DNA of 42,447 nucleotides from Planctomycetaceae bacterium (lineage in GTDB: Bacteria > Planctomycetota > Planctomycetia > Planctomycetales > Planctomycetaceae), in contig PBSL01000017.1 in assembly GCA_002726205.1 (NCBI GenBank), positions 1 to 42,447 of the forward strand, in the 5' to 3' direction. The position numbers were made by a program, and so were the translations under genes. Positions 1 through 8,952 of the stretch are shown here, one piece after another. Below the pieces are notes generated by a model. That model was given only the letters and a program-made list of their open reading frames with translations. It was not told the origin of the DNA and searched no databases. Position 1 is the stretch's first letter; the number at the start of each line of letters is the position of its first letter.

Positions 1-65
1 CCAGGAAGCGGGACTCGAACGGGTATTCCTCCTCGAAACCAATTCGTCGCCTGCAGTCGAGAGGA

Positions 66-1226
66 TCAGTCACGCTTTTGGGCCTCCGTGCCGACAACGA
101 AGTCGAGGGCATCGGCCAGCTGGTCGATGTCGTCGGTCGAATGCGCTGCCGACAGGCTGATCCTGAGGCGTGCCGTTCCTTCTCGGACCGTTGGGGGGCG
201 GATCGCCGGCACGAAGAAGCCGCGGTCCCGAAGTCCGTTTGCCGCGGCGATTGCCTGGCGGGAGTCGCCGAGGATCACGGGGAGAATGGCTCCCGTCGTC
301 GAGGGCGTCGGCAGGTTGATCCGACGCAGGTGATCGCGAAGCCGACCGGCAAGACGCTCGAGATGTTCACGGCGTTGGGGTTCATTGGCGATCACCTCCA
401 GACCGTCCAGTGCGGCGGCACAACTGGCCGGTGAAAGCGCGGTCGAAAAGACCTGCGTCCGCGCCTTGTGCCAGAGGTACTCGATGAAGCGGCTGTCGCC
501 GACCACGAAACCGCCGGTGGAACCCACCGCCTTGCTCAGTGTGCCGACTCGTAAAGTGACACGGTCCTCGACACCCGCCAGCTCACAGCTGCCGCGGCCA
601 TTCGCACCATGAACTCCTGTGCCGTGCGCCTCGTCAACCAGGATCATCGAGTTGAACTTCTCGGCCAGGTCGCAGAGGGACTCCAGCGGAGCCAGGACAC
701 CGTCCATGCTGAATACACCATCAGTCACGATTAGCCGTCGTGGCGCCCCGGACGCCTCTCCGAGTTTCGATGCCAGTTGGTCAAGCCGGTGGCTAGTAAA
801 GACGTGTATCCGGGCTCCGCTCAGGCGGCAACCGTCGATCAGGCTGGCATGGTTGTCGGCATGGCTGAAGATGGCGTCGCCGGGGCCCACCAGCGCTGCC
901 ACGGTGCCGGTGTTGGCCGCAAATCCCGTGGGGAACAGCAACGCGGCGTCGGTATTCTCGAAAGCTGCCAACCGCTTCTCGAGTCGGCAGTAATCTGGAG
1001 ATCTGCCCGAAACCAGTGGGCTGGCGCCGGCACCGGCGGCTATCCCTTCCTGGCGTAGGTCACGTGCCAGGCCGAGGTAGTCGTTGGAGGAAAAATCCAA
1101 GAGGACTTCGCCGTCGGCACGACATCGCCCCGAGGGGAGGAGTTCGACTTCGCGGTGCGGTCGCACCAGGTCGTCAGTTTCCAGTGATCGCAGGGCGTCG
1201 GTCAGCCAGTCGGGCTCGGGCGTCAT
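66..1226 (-). CDS. bioF: 8-amino-7-oxononanoate synthase (biotin biosynthesis)
   Basis: PLP enzyme of the alpha-oxoamine synthase family, 386 aa. BioF joins pimeloyl-thioester and L-alanine with loss of CO2 and CoA/ACP, the first step of biotin ring assembly in the cytosol. Seen: the substrate-site start FSSNDYLGLA; NHASLIDGC; DGVFSMDG; DEAHGTG with Asp198 and His201 (PLP contacts); and GTLSKAVG with Lys232, the expected Schiff-base lysine. Length and spacing fit BioF. The ATG at 1226 is chosen because it lies 14 nt after the trxB stop; a longer frame to 1295 would run into trxB. It is probably transcribed with trxB. Related 2-amino-3-ketobutyrate CoA ligase or another alpha-oxoamine synthase cannot be fully excluded, as no other bio gene is in the window. 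Confidence 0.9.
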   Translation of the reverse strand: MTPEPDWLTDALRSLETDDLVRPHREVELLPSGRCRADGEVLLDFSSNDYLGLARDLRQEGIAAGAGASPLVSGRSPDYCRLEKRLAAFENTDAALLFPTGFAANTGTVAALVGPGDAIFSHADNHASLIDGCRLSGARIHVFTSHRLDQLASKLGEASGAPRRLIVTDGVFSMDGVLAPLESLCDLAEKFNSMILVDEAHGTGVHGANGRGSCELAGVEDRVTLRVGTLSKAVGSTGGFVVGDSRFIEYLWHKARTQVFSTALSPASCAAALDGLEVIANEPQRREHLERLAGRLRDHLRRINLPTPSTTGAILPVILGDSRQAIAAANGLRDRGFFVPAIRPPTVREGTARLRISLSAAHSTDDIDQLADALDFVVGTEAQKRD

Positions 1227-1240
1227 GGTTTCGGCCCTGT

Positions 1241-2293
1241 CTACTCGAGGCCTTTCGCGGCGAGCCATCGTTCGGCATCCAGTGCAGCCATGCAACCGCT
1301 GCCGGCGGCGGTGATCGCTTGCCGGTAATAATTGTCGGCGACGTCGCCGGCGGCAAATACGCCCTCGACACTGGTCATGGTGCGACCGGGCTCAGTCCAG
1401 GTCAGGTACCCGTCGGATCCGGTCTGTAGCTGCCCGTCGAGAAAGTCAGTATTCGGTGTGTGGCCGATCGCCGCGAAATATCCCGAGGCTTCGAGTTCCT
1501 CGGTCTGCGTGTCGTCGACCGTGCTGCGGATCCTCACGCTGGTGACACCGTCTGCATCGGTGCCGAGGATCTCGTCGATGGTCGAGTTCCACTTGACCTG
1601 GATCTTCTCGTTTTCCAGCACCCGCTCGGCCATGATCTTGCTGGCCCGCAGAGCGTCTCGTCGATGGACGACATAAACCAGCGAGGCAAACTTGGCGAGG
1701 TAGGTGCTCTCTTCCATGGCACTGTCACCGCCACCGACAACCACAAGCGGGCGATCACGAAAACGGGGTAGTGCTCCATCGCAGACGGCGCAGGCCGAGA
1801 CACCGGCGTTCTTGAAACGGTCTTCGCTGGGCAGGCCGAGGTAGTTGGCGCGGGCGCCGGTTGCGACAATCACTGACAAGGCTTCGAGCGTGCTGCCGTC
1901 GAGGGTTGTGAGTTTGAAGGGATGCGAGGAAATGTCTACCGAAACGACGTCGTCGGTTTTGATCCGTGTGCCGAAGTTGGTGGCCTGTTGTCGCAACAGT
2001 TCCATCAACTCCGGGCCACTGATCCCCTCCCCGGCATGGGGGGGCATGTAGCGACGGCGAGTCTCGTCGATTGAATCATCAAGAAAACTGACCAGGTTTC
2101 CTGCAGGGAAGCCGGGATAGTTCTCGACCTCGGTCGTCTGTGTCAGTTGGCCCAGCGGCAGCGTTCCCCGTTGACGGTTCTCCTCGGTGATTGCTCCCTC
2201 GATGACGAGGGGTTCGAGGCTGGCCCGGGCGGTGTATATGGCCGACGTCCAACCGGCGGGGCCGGAACCGATGATCACGACTCGCTCTGTCAC
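1241..2293 (-). CDS. trxB: Thioredoxin-disulfide reductase
   Basis: Low-molecular-weight flavoprotein, 350 aa, that passes electrons from NADPH through FAD and a redox disulfide to thioredoxin. Seen: FAD dinucleotide fold GSGPAG at residues 9-14; the catalytic CAVC at Cys168-Cys171 followed by DGA; the NADPH-binding GGGDSAMEE at about 187-195; and the C-terminal FAD motif [18 protein letters not shown] from about 318. All are in canonical order and spacing. The ATG at 2293 directly precedes the first beta strand of the FAD fold. bioF follows after 14 nt, and the MFS gene stops 68 bp upstream on the same strand. Confidence 0.96.
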   Translation of the reverse strand: MTERVVIIGSGPAGWTSAIYTARASLEPLVIEGAITEENRQRGTLPLGQLTQTTEVENYPGFPAGNLVSFLDDSIDETRRRYMPPHAGEGISGPELMELLRQQATNFGTRIKTDDVVSVDISSHPFKLTTLDGSTLEALSVIVATGARANYLGLPSEDRFKNAGVSACAVCDGALPRFRDRPLVVVGGGDSAMEESTYLAKFASLVYVVHRRDALRASKIMAERVLENEKIQVKWNSTIDEILGTDADGVTSVRIRSTVDDTQTEELEASGYFAAIGHTPNTDFLDGQLQTGSDGYLTWTEPGRTMTSVEGVFAAGDVADNYYRQAITAAGSGCMAALDAERWLAAKGLE

Positions 2294-2361
2294 GCGACCT
2301 CCTCCGATCAGATCCTTGATCTCGAAGAGGAACGATACTCAAGCGACGGGAGCGGCACAAC

Positions 2362-4302
2362 TCAGTCACTCGGATGGTCGTTGTTGCTCTCCGTATCGAC
2401 GGGGTCGAACGAAAGCCCACCCGGAGTGTCTTGCGGTTTGCTGGACTCGTGTTCTTCATCTGGAGGGGCAATCGGCTGAGTGGCATCGATGCCCAAGGCC
2501 ATTGTCCCGGAGAAAACGAAGGCGAACATGCAGATGATGAACAGGGTGTTCCAGTCGGATATTCCGGGAGAGTCCCCCAGGACGGCTGCGTAGATCAGTG
2601 GACTGATCGTGGCACCCAGATTTCCCCACATGTTGCCCCAGCCCAGTACCGAGCCGACATAGCGACCGCCGACGTCTTGTTTGAACGCCCAGCCGGCGGG
2701 ATTGCCGAAATCGGTCGAAAAGGCGACGACACAGAACAGGACAGTGAATGCCACGGGAGAATTCAGCGGCGAATCCGTCGGAAGCGAACTGAACCACAGG
2801 CAACAGCCATAGGCGGCGGCGCCAGAGAGTTTGGTGGCCACCAGCGGCAGGCGACGGCCCCACTTCAGTCCGATCCGCGGCACGAGAGCATCGGTGAATC
2901 GTCCACCGAGCAGCATGCCGATCATGCCCACGAACATCGGCGCCGCGACCAGCAGTCCCCGCTGCAGGATCGGGACCTCGTGGACCTCCATCAGGTAGAT
3001 TGCCAGGAAGGAGACAAGGAACAGCCAGCCAATATTGCCGCCAGTCTGCATCAGGCAGTCGCACCACATGCTCCTGCTTCGGATCAAAGAGGCGACGATC
3101 GTGTGCATCTCACCCGGTTTGCCATGAGGGCTGGGCGCGTCGGCGGGTCGACCAGCGGCGATTCGGGCATGCTCGGCGGGATTTGCCTTGGGATGTTCCT
3201 CGGGGCGATTGCGGACGATCACCCAGTAGAGCAGGGCGACCAGCAGGCCGGCCGCACCGTAGATGTACATCACCGGTCGCCAGCCGCGGACATAAAGTCC
3301 CTTGAGATCACCGGAGAAGGTGGATTCGAGCAACAGGCGGTGGAAGCGTCGTCGCTGTGGTTCGGGTAAACCGTCGTCACGCTGATGTTGCGTCAGGAGT
3401 GTGATCGCCTCGCGAGGCAATTTCTTCAGCCGGCTGAAGGACTCCGCCTCAAAGAGATCATCACCGTCGATAAGCTGATTCAATGCACTGGCGAGGGCCT
3501 GGCGATGTTCCTCCGTCAGGACAGTGCTGGTTTTTATGGCCGGGGAACGAGTGGCCTGTTTCGGCCGTTGCTGGTATTCACGGGCGATTGCAATGACGCG
3601 GTCGGTGAGTGGAGCGGAGAGGCCGGGCCGGATCAATTGCCAGACACGACCGGTGGCCGGGTTGGGGGCGGCTGATGTGTCGACCCCCGTTGTTTCGGCG
3701 GGTACCAGATGGCCGCACAACGACTCACCCTCTCGCAGAATGTCGTCGCTGCGGAATCGCTCACCGGTTCCACCAGGATCGATGGGTACCAGCAGTACGA
3801 TCAAGTACGCTGTCAGCAGTGGGGCGATCGCACCTCCGAATCGGCCACCTAGCGCAACAATCGAGCTGGCCGCACCACGACCTGAGAACGGAACCCATTT
3901 ACTGATCACGCTGGCACTGGTCGGATAGGCTCCGGCTTGGCCCAGGCCACAAGCGACTCGCATCACCAACAACATGGCGAGCCCGAAAACAGCCCCGGTC
4001 AGGAAAGTGAAGAGTGACCAGGTGAGGATGTAGATCGTCAACATGATCCGGGCACCGTAGCGGTCACTCAGCCAGCCGGAAGGTACCTGGGCCAACGCGT
4101 AGGAAAGGAAGAACGCGCTCATCATCAAGCCCAGTTCGGTCTGCGTCAGACGCAGGTCGTCGCGGATGTAGTTGGCCGCAAACGAAATGCAGAAACGGTC
4201 CAGGTAAAGCAGGACCGCCATCAACATCGAGACGAACACGACCCAATGTCGGACGCGGGTCGCAATCGTGGTTGGGGCGTTGTCGGGTGGTTGAAAGGCC
4301 AT
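2362..4302 (-). CDS. MFS transporter with large periplasmic-loop insertion
   Basis: Major facilitator superfamily permease, 646 aa against the usual 400-450. The N-terminus (YLDRFCISFA, LGLMMSAFFLSYALAQVPSGWLSDRYGAR, RVACGLGQAGAYP) resembles the anion:cation symporter / hexuronate-type MFS subfamily, so an organic-anion substrate is plausible but not shown. Helices 1-5 occupy about residues 20-172. A hydrophilic stretch of about 165 residues (about 173-340) separates helix 5 from the conserved GWRPVMYIYG that opens helix 6, which places it in the periplasmic 5-6 loop. The second half has normal helices 7-12. ATG at 4302. The first gene leftward of a divergent gap; trxB and bioF lie downstream on the same strand. 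Confidence 0.85.
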   Translation of the reverse strand: MAFQPPDNAPTTIATRVRHWVVFVSMLMAVLLYLDRFCISFAANYIRDDLRLTQTELGLMMSAFFLSYALAQVPSGWLSDRYGARIMLTIYILTWSLFTFLTGAVFGLAMLLVMRVACGLGQAGAYPTSASVISKWVPFSGRGAASSIVALGGRFGGAIAPLLTAYLIVLLVPIDPGGTGERFRSDDILREGESLCGHLVPAETTGVDTSAAPNPATGRVWQLIRPGLSAPLTDRVIAIAREYQQRPKQATRSPAIKTSTVLTEEHRQALASALNQLIDGDDLFEAESFSRLKKLPREAITLLTQHQRDDGLPEPQRRRFHRLLLESTFSGDLKGLYVRGWRPVMYIYGAAGLLVALLYWVIVRNRPEEHPKANPAEHARIAAGRPADAPSPHGKPGEMHTIVASLIRSRSMWCDCLMQTGGNIGWLFLVSFLAIYLMEVHEVPILQRGLLVAAPMFVGMIGMLLGGRFTDALVPRIGLKWGRRLPLVATKLSGAAAYGCCLWFSSLPTDSPLNSPVAFTVLFCVVAFSTDFGNPAGWAFKQDVGGRYVGSVLGWGNMWGNLGATISPLIYAAVLGDSPGISDWNTLFIICMFAFVFSGTMALGIDATQPIAPPDEEHESSKPQDTPGGLSFDPVDTESNNDHPSD

Positions 4303-4410
4303 TGCCGGCTGCTGGAAGAGAGGAGAGATCGTGATCCCGGGCGGCGGGTAGGCTGCACCCTAGGAAGGCGATTGTCGCCGCGTCAAGGAGTCGGTCCATC
4401 AAAGCCGCGC

Positions 4411-4461
4411 GCAAAGAAAGCGTCCCGGGTCACTCCAAGTCACCCGGGACGCTTCGTTTGC
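4411..4461. terminator. Strong bidirectional terminator-like hairpin
   Basis: Two 20-base arms, 4411-4430 and 4442-4461, are inverted repeats with only two mismatches; the inner 13 bp (AAGCGTCCCGGGT with its complement) are perfect. The 11-base spacer can add a further ACT/AGT pairing. Arms start with an A-rich stretch and end with a T-rich one (CTTCGTTTG on plus, CTTTCTTTG on minus), as in bidirectional intrinsic terminators. Neither flanking gene is transcribed towards it, so what it would terminate is unexplained. Confidence 0.65.
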
Positions 4462-4730
4462 GGGGTGGAGAAGTGCGGGCCAACGCTTTCCCACCTCGAC
4501 GGGTTTTACGGTTGCACTGAACGTGCCAATCAGGGGCCATATTTTCTCCCCAGGGTGTAACGCCCATTCATGACAGAAGTTAGGGGATTTCGTCTGAGCG
4601 TCAGCCAACCAAAGGGCAGGATGAATGTGACGCAAAACAATACATGTGTAGCGAAGCGGTACGGTTGATCTTGCCGCACTTGATAACTGACGGGCGTACG
4701 GGATACTCGTAGGGGCGTGGCAAGACAATC

Positions 4731-4737
4731 GAGAGGA
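4731..4737 (+). promoter_or_regulatory. Ribosome binding site of panB
   Basis: GAGAGGA lies 9 nt before the ATG at 4747. It supports that start over an upstream in-frame GTG at 4717, which would add ten residues that do not look like PanB. Confidence 0.6.
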
Positions 4738-4746
4738 ACCGACGAG

Positions 4747-5559
4747 ATGGCCGCATCGCCGACAGAGCGTACCTCGATGACGGTACCTCGATTTCTGGCT
4801 GCCAAGCAGGACGGGCGGCGGTTGGTGGTCTTGACTGCCTACGATGCTTTGTGGGCAAGCTTGTTCGACGAAGCAGGGGTCGATGCTTTGCTTGTGGGGG
4901 ACACGGTGAGCATGGTCGTTCAAGGGAACGAGACCACGTTGCCGGTGACTCTTGATGAGATGATCTACCACGCGAAGATGGTCGTTCGTGGCACTCGCCA
5001 CGCGTTGGTGATCGTCGACATGCCTTTCATGTCGTTTCAGGTTGGGCCCGAACAGGCGATTGCCAATGCCGGTCGAATTCTCAAGGAGAGTGGTGCCTCA
5101 GCGGTCAAGCTGGAAGGTGGAGAACACCAGGCCGAGACAATTCGGGCTTTGAGTCGGGCTGACATACCGGTGATGGCTCATGTCGGCATGAAACCGCAAT
5201 CGATCCGGATGCTGGGAGGAATGTCGCGAATCCAGCGTGACGAGGATCAGCTTCTAACTGACGCACTGGCAGCCCAACAGGCCGGCGCTTTTGCAGTCGT
5301 CCTGGAGCTGATCCCACAGACAATCGCCACCGCGATCACCGCGGAACTGGAGATTCCAACGATAGGAATAGGAGCCGGAGTCGGTTGCGACGGCCAGGTA
5401 CTGGTCAACCAGGACATGCTGGGGCTAGGCAACGGGTTCAACCCGAAGTTCCTGAAGCGGTTCGCGAACCTGCGTCCCCTGGTACTGGAGGCCGTCGCGC
5501 AATATGCCGACGAGGTCCGGGCGGGCAGCTTTCCGGATGACGAACATAGTCACGACTAG
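4747..5559 (+). CDS. panB: 3-methyl-2-oxobutanoate hydroxymethyltransferase
   Basis: Ketopantoate hydroxymethyltransferase, 270 aa. It transfers the one-carbon unit of methylenetetrahydrofolate to alpha-ketoisovalerate, the first committed step of pantothenate/CoA synthesis, in the cytosol with Mg2+. Seen: LTAYDALWASLFDEAG near the start; GDTVSM with the metal-binding Asp; DMPFMSF; ASAVKLEGG; HVGMKPQS; and IGIGAGVGCDGQVLV near the C-terminus. These are all PanB hallmarks in order, and the length is typical. Monocistronic on plus: the MFS gene upstream is divergent and the desaturase downstream is convergent, 26 bp after the stop. No other pan gene is near. Confidence 0.95.
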   Translation: MAASPTERTSMTVPRFLAAKQDGRRLVVLTAYDALWASLFDEAGVDALLVGDTVSMVVQGNETTLPVTLDEMIYHAKMVVRGTRHALVIVDMPFMSFQVGPEQAIANAGRILKESGASAVKLEGGEHQAETIRALSRADIPVMAHVGMKPQSIRMLGGMSRIQRDEDQLLTDALAAQQAGAFAVVLELIPQTIATAITAELEIPTIGIGAGVGCDGQVLVNQDMLGLGNGFNPKFLKRFANLRPLVLEAVAQYADEVRAGSFPDDEHSHD

Positions 5560-5585
5560 TTGCTGACAGGCAACCAGGCGCGTGG

Positions 5586-6575
5586 CTAGGCCACATCCGA
5601 TACTTGCTGTTGGTCAGCCTGTTCTTCGATCCTGGGGCCGGCGTCGGGCAGTGTGTCCACGACGTTGCGGGCCAGTCCCAGCACCTTCATCACCCGAATG
5701 ATGTTGTAGGTCAGGTCAAACTCCCAGAAGCGGTGGCCGTGACGGGCCATTCTCTGGTAGGCGTGGTGGTTGTTGTGCCAGCCTTCCCCAAACGCGAGCA
5801 GGCCGACCCACCAGAGATTGGTCGAGTGATCGTTGGTCGGGTAGTTCTGGTACCCCCAGGTGTGGCTGGCCGAGTTGACAAACCAGGTCACGTGGTAAAC
5901 CAGGACAATTCTCAGGCAAAGGGCCCAGAGTACCAGTGCCAGGCCCCCTCCCTTTGCGGGCAACCAGGCTTCTCCGATGAAGTAGAGGGCGACACCGGTC
6001 AGTACCAGAAAAGCCGGAAACACGCGGTCGAAGAAGCGTTGGACGGGCTCACGATAAAGGTCTGGAGCCCATCGCTGGTAGTGGTCCTTGAGTTCCTGGG
6101 AGTCCCAGTTCGGTTGCAGCCAGAGAAAATGCGACCACCAGAATCCGTCATCCGGACTGTGAGGGTCTCCGGGTTGATCAGAGTACACATGGTGCTTGCG
6201 GTGAGTTGAAACCCAGAACAACGGGCTGCCCTGGCCGGAGGCCATCGCGCAGAGCGTCAACAGGTAGCGGATCGGCGCGGGGGTTATGAAGCCGGTGTGG
6301 GTGATCAGGCGATGGTATCCCAGTGTGACACCAAAACACCCGGTGGCGTAGTACAAAGCCACGGTGACCCAGAAGACCTCCCAGGAAAAATACCAGAATG
6401 CGGCGATGGCACCGGCGTGCATGGCGGCCAGCCAGACGGTGTTGGCCCAGTTGACCCCGTGCGGAAAACGCTCGGAGAGTTTGGCGGAGAGGCGGGAGTC
6501 GTCGGTCGGATCTGGATCAGTCGACGCCGCAGTGGGAACCGGCGGTTGTGCGATGGTCGCTTCGGGTGTCGCCAT
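5586..6575 (-). CDS. Delta-9-type fatty acid desaturase
   Basis: Integral-membrane di-iron desaturase, 329 aa, of the acyl-CoA desaturase (stearoyl-CoA/DesC-like) family; it would introduce a cis double bond in acyl chains using O2 and an electron donor. Seen: the three histidine boxes HRLITH (88-93), HRKHH (125-129) and HNNHH (267-271), with hydrophobic pairs at about 48-80, 183-205 and 210-235 in the usual topology, plus GEGWHNNHHAYQ typical of the delta-9 type. The N-terminal 30 residues are Pro/Thr-rich and variable. The ATG at 6575 has an AGGAA about 10 nt upstream; an extension to 6632 lacks support. Convergent with panB. The exact position and substrate class are inferred. Confidence 0.9.
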   Translation of the reverse strand: MATPEATIAQPPVPTAASTDPDPTDDSRLSAKLSERFPHGVNWANTVWLAAMHAGAIAAFWYFSWEVFWVTVALYYATGCFGVTLGYHRLITHTGFITPAPIRYLLTLCAMASGQGSPLFWVSTHRKHHVYSDQPGDPHSPDDGFWWSHFLWLQPNWDSQELKDHYQRWAPDLYREPVQRFFDRVFPAFLVLTGVALYFIGEAWLPAKGGGLALVLWALCLRIVLVYHVTWFVNSASHTWGYQNYPTNDHSTNLWWVGLLAFGEGWHNNHHAYQRMARHGHRFWEFDLTYNIIRVMKVLGLARNVVDTLPDAGPRIEEQADQQQVSDVA

Positions 6576-6807
6576 GATGATTCTGTTCCTGGACCAGGTC
6601 ACGAGCAGGGCACAAAACGCGGCATGCCCCACGGGATGCCGTCGGCGCGGAGTATAGTGGAAAACACGAAATGGTGTGTCTCAAGTTGGTCAATTCCATG
6701 TCACAGTTGTGTCATCAACGCTGAGCATGTCGGAAGCGTCACCTGAGCGATATTGCGGCTGATCCAACGGCCGAACTAAACTCGAGGTGACCCCGGGGGT
6801 TGAGGCG

Positions 6808-8952
6808 ATGAGGGCGTCCATGGCGGGTGAGATGAGTGCACCGCAGTCAAGCGGCAATGAGCAACGGGCGGGGTCGCGTTGGATCCTGGGGCCTTGGCAG
6901 GACATGCTGCTGTTTGTCGCCACGCCGTTGCTGGTATTGCCTTTGACGCTGGGGGCGGCGCGCTTCGTCAGTGGAGAGCAGATCTTGATGCTGGTCGTGG
7001 CATTCGGTGCCCTCGGCCACCATCTGCCGGGTTTGATGCGTTCTTACGGAGATCGCGAACTGTTCCGGCGATTCCGCGTTCGCTTCGTGCTGATCCCGCT
7101 CGTGCTGTTGCCGACGTGTGGTTTCTTCTTTGTCGACGAATTGGTGGGCATGAAGTTGGTCGTGTTGACCTGGGGGGTGTGGCACTTCCTGATGCAGACC
7201 TACGGTTTCGCCCGGATCTACGATGCCAAGATCGGCAGCACCGACCGCTGGTCGCGCTGGCTAGATTGGTGTCTGTGTGTCGGCTGGTTTGGTACTGCGG
7301 TTCTGTATTCTCCGCGACGAGTTGGCGAGTTCCTGGGCATGGCCTACCAGGCAGGGCTGCCGACGACCTGGGAATTGCCCCTGGAGGGAGTGCGCTCGAT
7401 CTGGTTCGGTGCGACGCTGGGGGTGACCGCGTGGTGGATGGGTCGGCTGGCCTGGCGAGGCCTGCAGGGACTTCCCGTCAGTGGTGGCAAGGTGCTGTTG
7501 TTGCTGTTGTCGTTTGCGTTCTACTGGTACTGCCTGGTCAGCTTGACCAACCTGGTCGTTGGCGTGGCAATGTTTGAAATCTTTCACGATGTCCAGTACC
7601 TGGCGATCGTCTGGACGTTCAATCGACGCCGGGTGTCCTCGGGAGCGGGTGTCGGGTCACTGACTCGCTTCCTGTTCCGAAACAGCGGGGCCCTCGTCGG
7701 CCTCTACCTGGGGCTGGTGTTTGCCTACGGCAGCTTGAGCCTGGTTGCCGACTGGGTGTCAACGGAGGGATTGAGGAACCTGCTGTTTGGGGTTATCGCT
7801 ACCTCGAGTCTGCTGCACTTCTACTATGACGGGTTCATCTGGAAGGTCCGCGAGCCGGGCACTCGGCGTTCGCTCGGCGTTTCCGATTCGACCACAACGG
7901 CCCAGGGGCCAGTCGAGCGTCCGTCGTGGGTGCAGTGGAGACACTGGCTTTCCTGGGTGGGACTGGCTGCCCTGGTGGCAGGCCTGGCAGTCAGTGAAAA
8001 CAGGCGGGCTGCCGATGATCTCCAGAGGGCCCGCGCGGTTGTTGCCAACGTCCCGGGTTCGGTTTCAGCCCGGAACGAGCTGGCGCGGACCCTGATCGGA
8101 TCGAACCGTTTTGACGAGGCGATTGCACACGCCGACGTGGCGATTCGCCTGGAACCAGACGTGTCGAAGTCGTACACCTATCGTGGTGTGGCCCTGGTCC
8201 AACTGGGCCGACTTGCAGAGGGGCTTGATGCCCTGGTTGCCGCCGAGCGGAGGCACGCACGGGACGCCTACCTCCAGTACCATCTGGCGATGGTCAAGCG
8301 GAGACTGGGGCGGCCCGTCGAGGCGATCCGGCATCTGGAATTGTCTCGAGACATCCGACCGGGCAATGCCGATGTTCATTTCAACCTTGGAGTGGTTCGC
8401 TTTCACGAGGCCATGCGGTTGGGCGATCGACAGGGGTTTTCGCGGTCGGGGGCGCACTTTCGCGATGCCGTGGATCGTGATCCCGGACACGCTTTCGCCG
8501 TGTGCATGTTGGGTGAAGTGGCACGGCAAATGGGTGATGCGCGTGAGGCACTGGTTCATTTCCGCCGTAGCCTGGCGATTGATCCGGCGCTTCCAGACGC
8601 CCGGCACGGTTTGTATCTGGCGCTTCGTGACCAGAACCAGTTCGACGAGGCCAACCAGGCGTTGGCCGGCGCGATCCGGCAGGCGGTACTGCAGTCATCG
8701 CAGGACCCGAGACTTGTCGAGCGAGCGCTGGAATGGGCCGAGGAACTGAGGGAACGCTCGCGACGTGACGACATCGACAGTTGGGAGATCTTGGGCCTGG
8801 CGCAGGCGGTGGGCGGCCGATGGGATGAGGCGATCGAGGCCGTTGACACCGCGTTGCTGCTACCGACGGCCACCGGCAGTCGGCGGCGACGGTTGCAAGA
8901 GCAACGAACCGGCTACACGAAAAGAACGGTGCCGGAAATTTCGGACGATTAA
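6808..8952 (+). CDS. Polytopic membrane protein with conserved-looking His sites fused to TPR domain
   Basis: About 714 aa. The N-terminal half (about 30-395) has around ten hydrophobic segments; the C-terminal half (about 403-690) is a TPR array (for example NRFDEAIAHADVAIRLEP and GDAREALVHFRRSLAIDP). Histidines sit at or in membrane segments: GHHLPGLM (His71/72), WHFLMQTYGF (His126), EIFHDVQYL (His260) and LHFYYDGFIWK (His337 with Asp341), reminiscent of a metal-binding membrane enzyme. I do not recognise the family and assign no reaction. Start uncertain: ATG 6808 follows GGGGG by 8 nt; GTG 6787 and ATG 6820/6832 are in frame. Its TAA overlaps the stop of the response-regulator gene on the other strand (shared TTAA, 8949-8952). 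Divergent from the desaturase gene. Confidence 0.75.
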   Translation: MRASMAGEMSAPQSSGNEQRAGSRWILGPWQDMLLFVATPLLVLPLTLGAARFVSGEQILMLVVAFGALGHHLPGLMRSYGDRELFRRFRVRFVLIPLVLLPTCGFFFVDELVGMKLVVLTWGVWHFLMQTYGFARIYDAKIGSTDRWSRWLDWCLCVGWFGTAVLYSPRRVGEFLGMAYQAGLPTTWELPLEGVRSIWFGATLGVTAWWMGRLAWRGLQGLPVSGGKVLLLLLSFAFYWYCLVSLTNLVVGVAMFEIFHDVQYLAIVWTFNRRRVSSGAGVGSLTRFLFRNSGALVGLYLGLVFAYGSLSLVADWVSTEGLRNLLFGVIATSSLLHFYYDGFIWKVREPGTRRSLGVSDSTTTAQGPVERPSWVQWRHWLSWVGLAALVAGLAVSENRRAADDLQRARAVVANVPGSVSARNELARTLIGSNRFDEAIAHADVAIRLEPDVSKSYTYRGVALVQLGRLAEGLDALVAAERRHARDAYLQYHLAMVKRRLGRPVEAIRHLELSRDIRPGNADVHFNLGVVRFHEAMRLGDRQGFSRSGAHFRDAVDRDPGHAFAVCMLGEVARQMGDAREALVHFRRSLAIDPALPDARHGLYLALRDQNQFDEANQALAGAIRQAVLQSSQDPRLVERALEWAEELRERSRRDDIDSWEILGLAQAVGGRWDEAIEAVDTALLLPTATGSRRRRLQEQRTGYTKRTVPEISDD

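Larger units (their letters stand above)
4303..4746. other. Divergent intergenic region (444 bp)
   Basis: Lies between the divergently transcribed MFS transporter and panB, so it must contain both promoters. No convincing protein-coding frame is seen: the open frames have no family resemblance and run antisense into panB. The main structure is the strong inverted repeat at 4411-4461. I could not pick sigma-70 boxes with confidence. A small RNA ending at the hairpin is possible on either strand. Confidence 0.6.

Noticed and set aside
1-40. tRNA-like T-arm (minus strand GTTCGAGTCCCG) at the left edge
   Set aside because: The flanking bases do not form a 5-bp T-stem, no acceptor or anticodon arm is visible, and the window ends too soon. 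Probably chance.
5560-5585. Short hairpin GTTGC/GCAAC between the panB and desaturase stops
   Set aside because: Only five pairs and no T-run; too weak to call a terminator.
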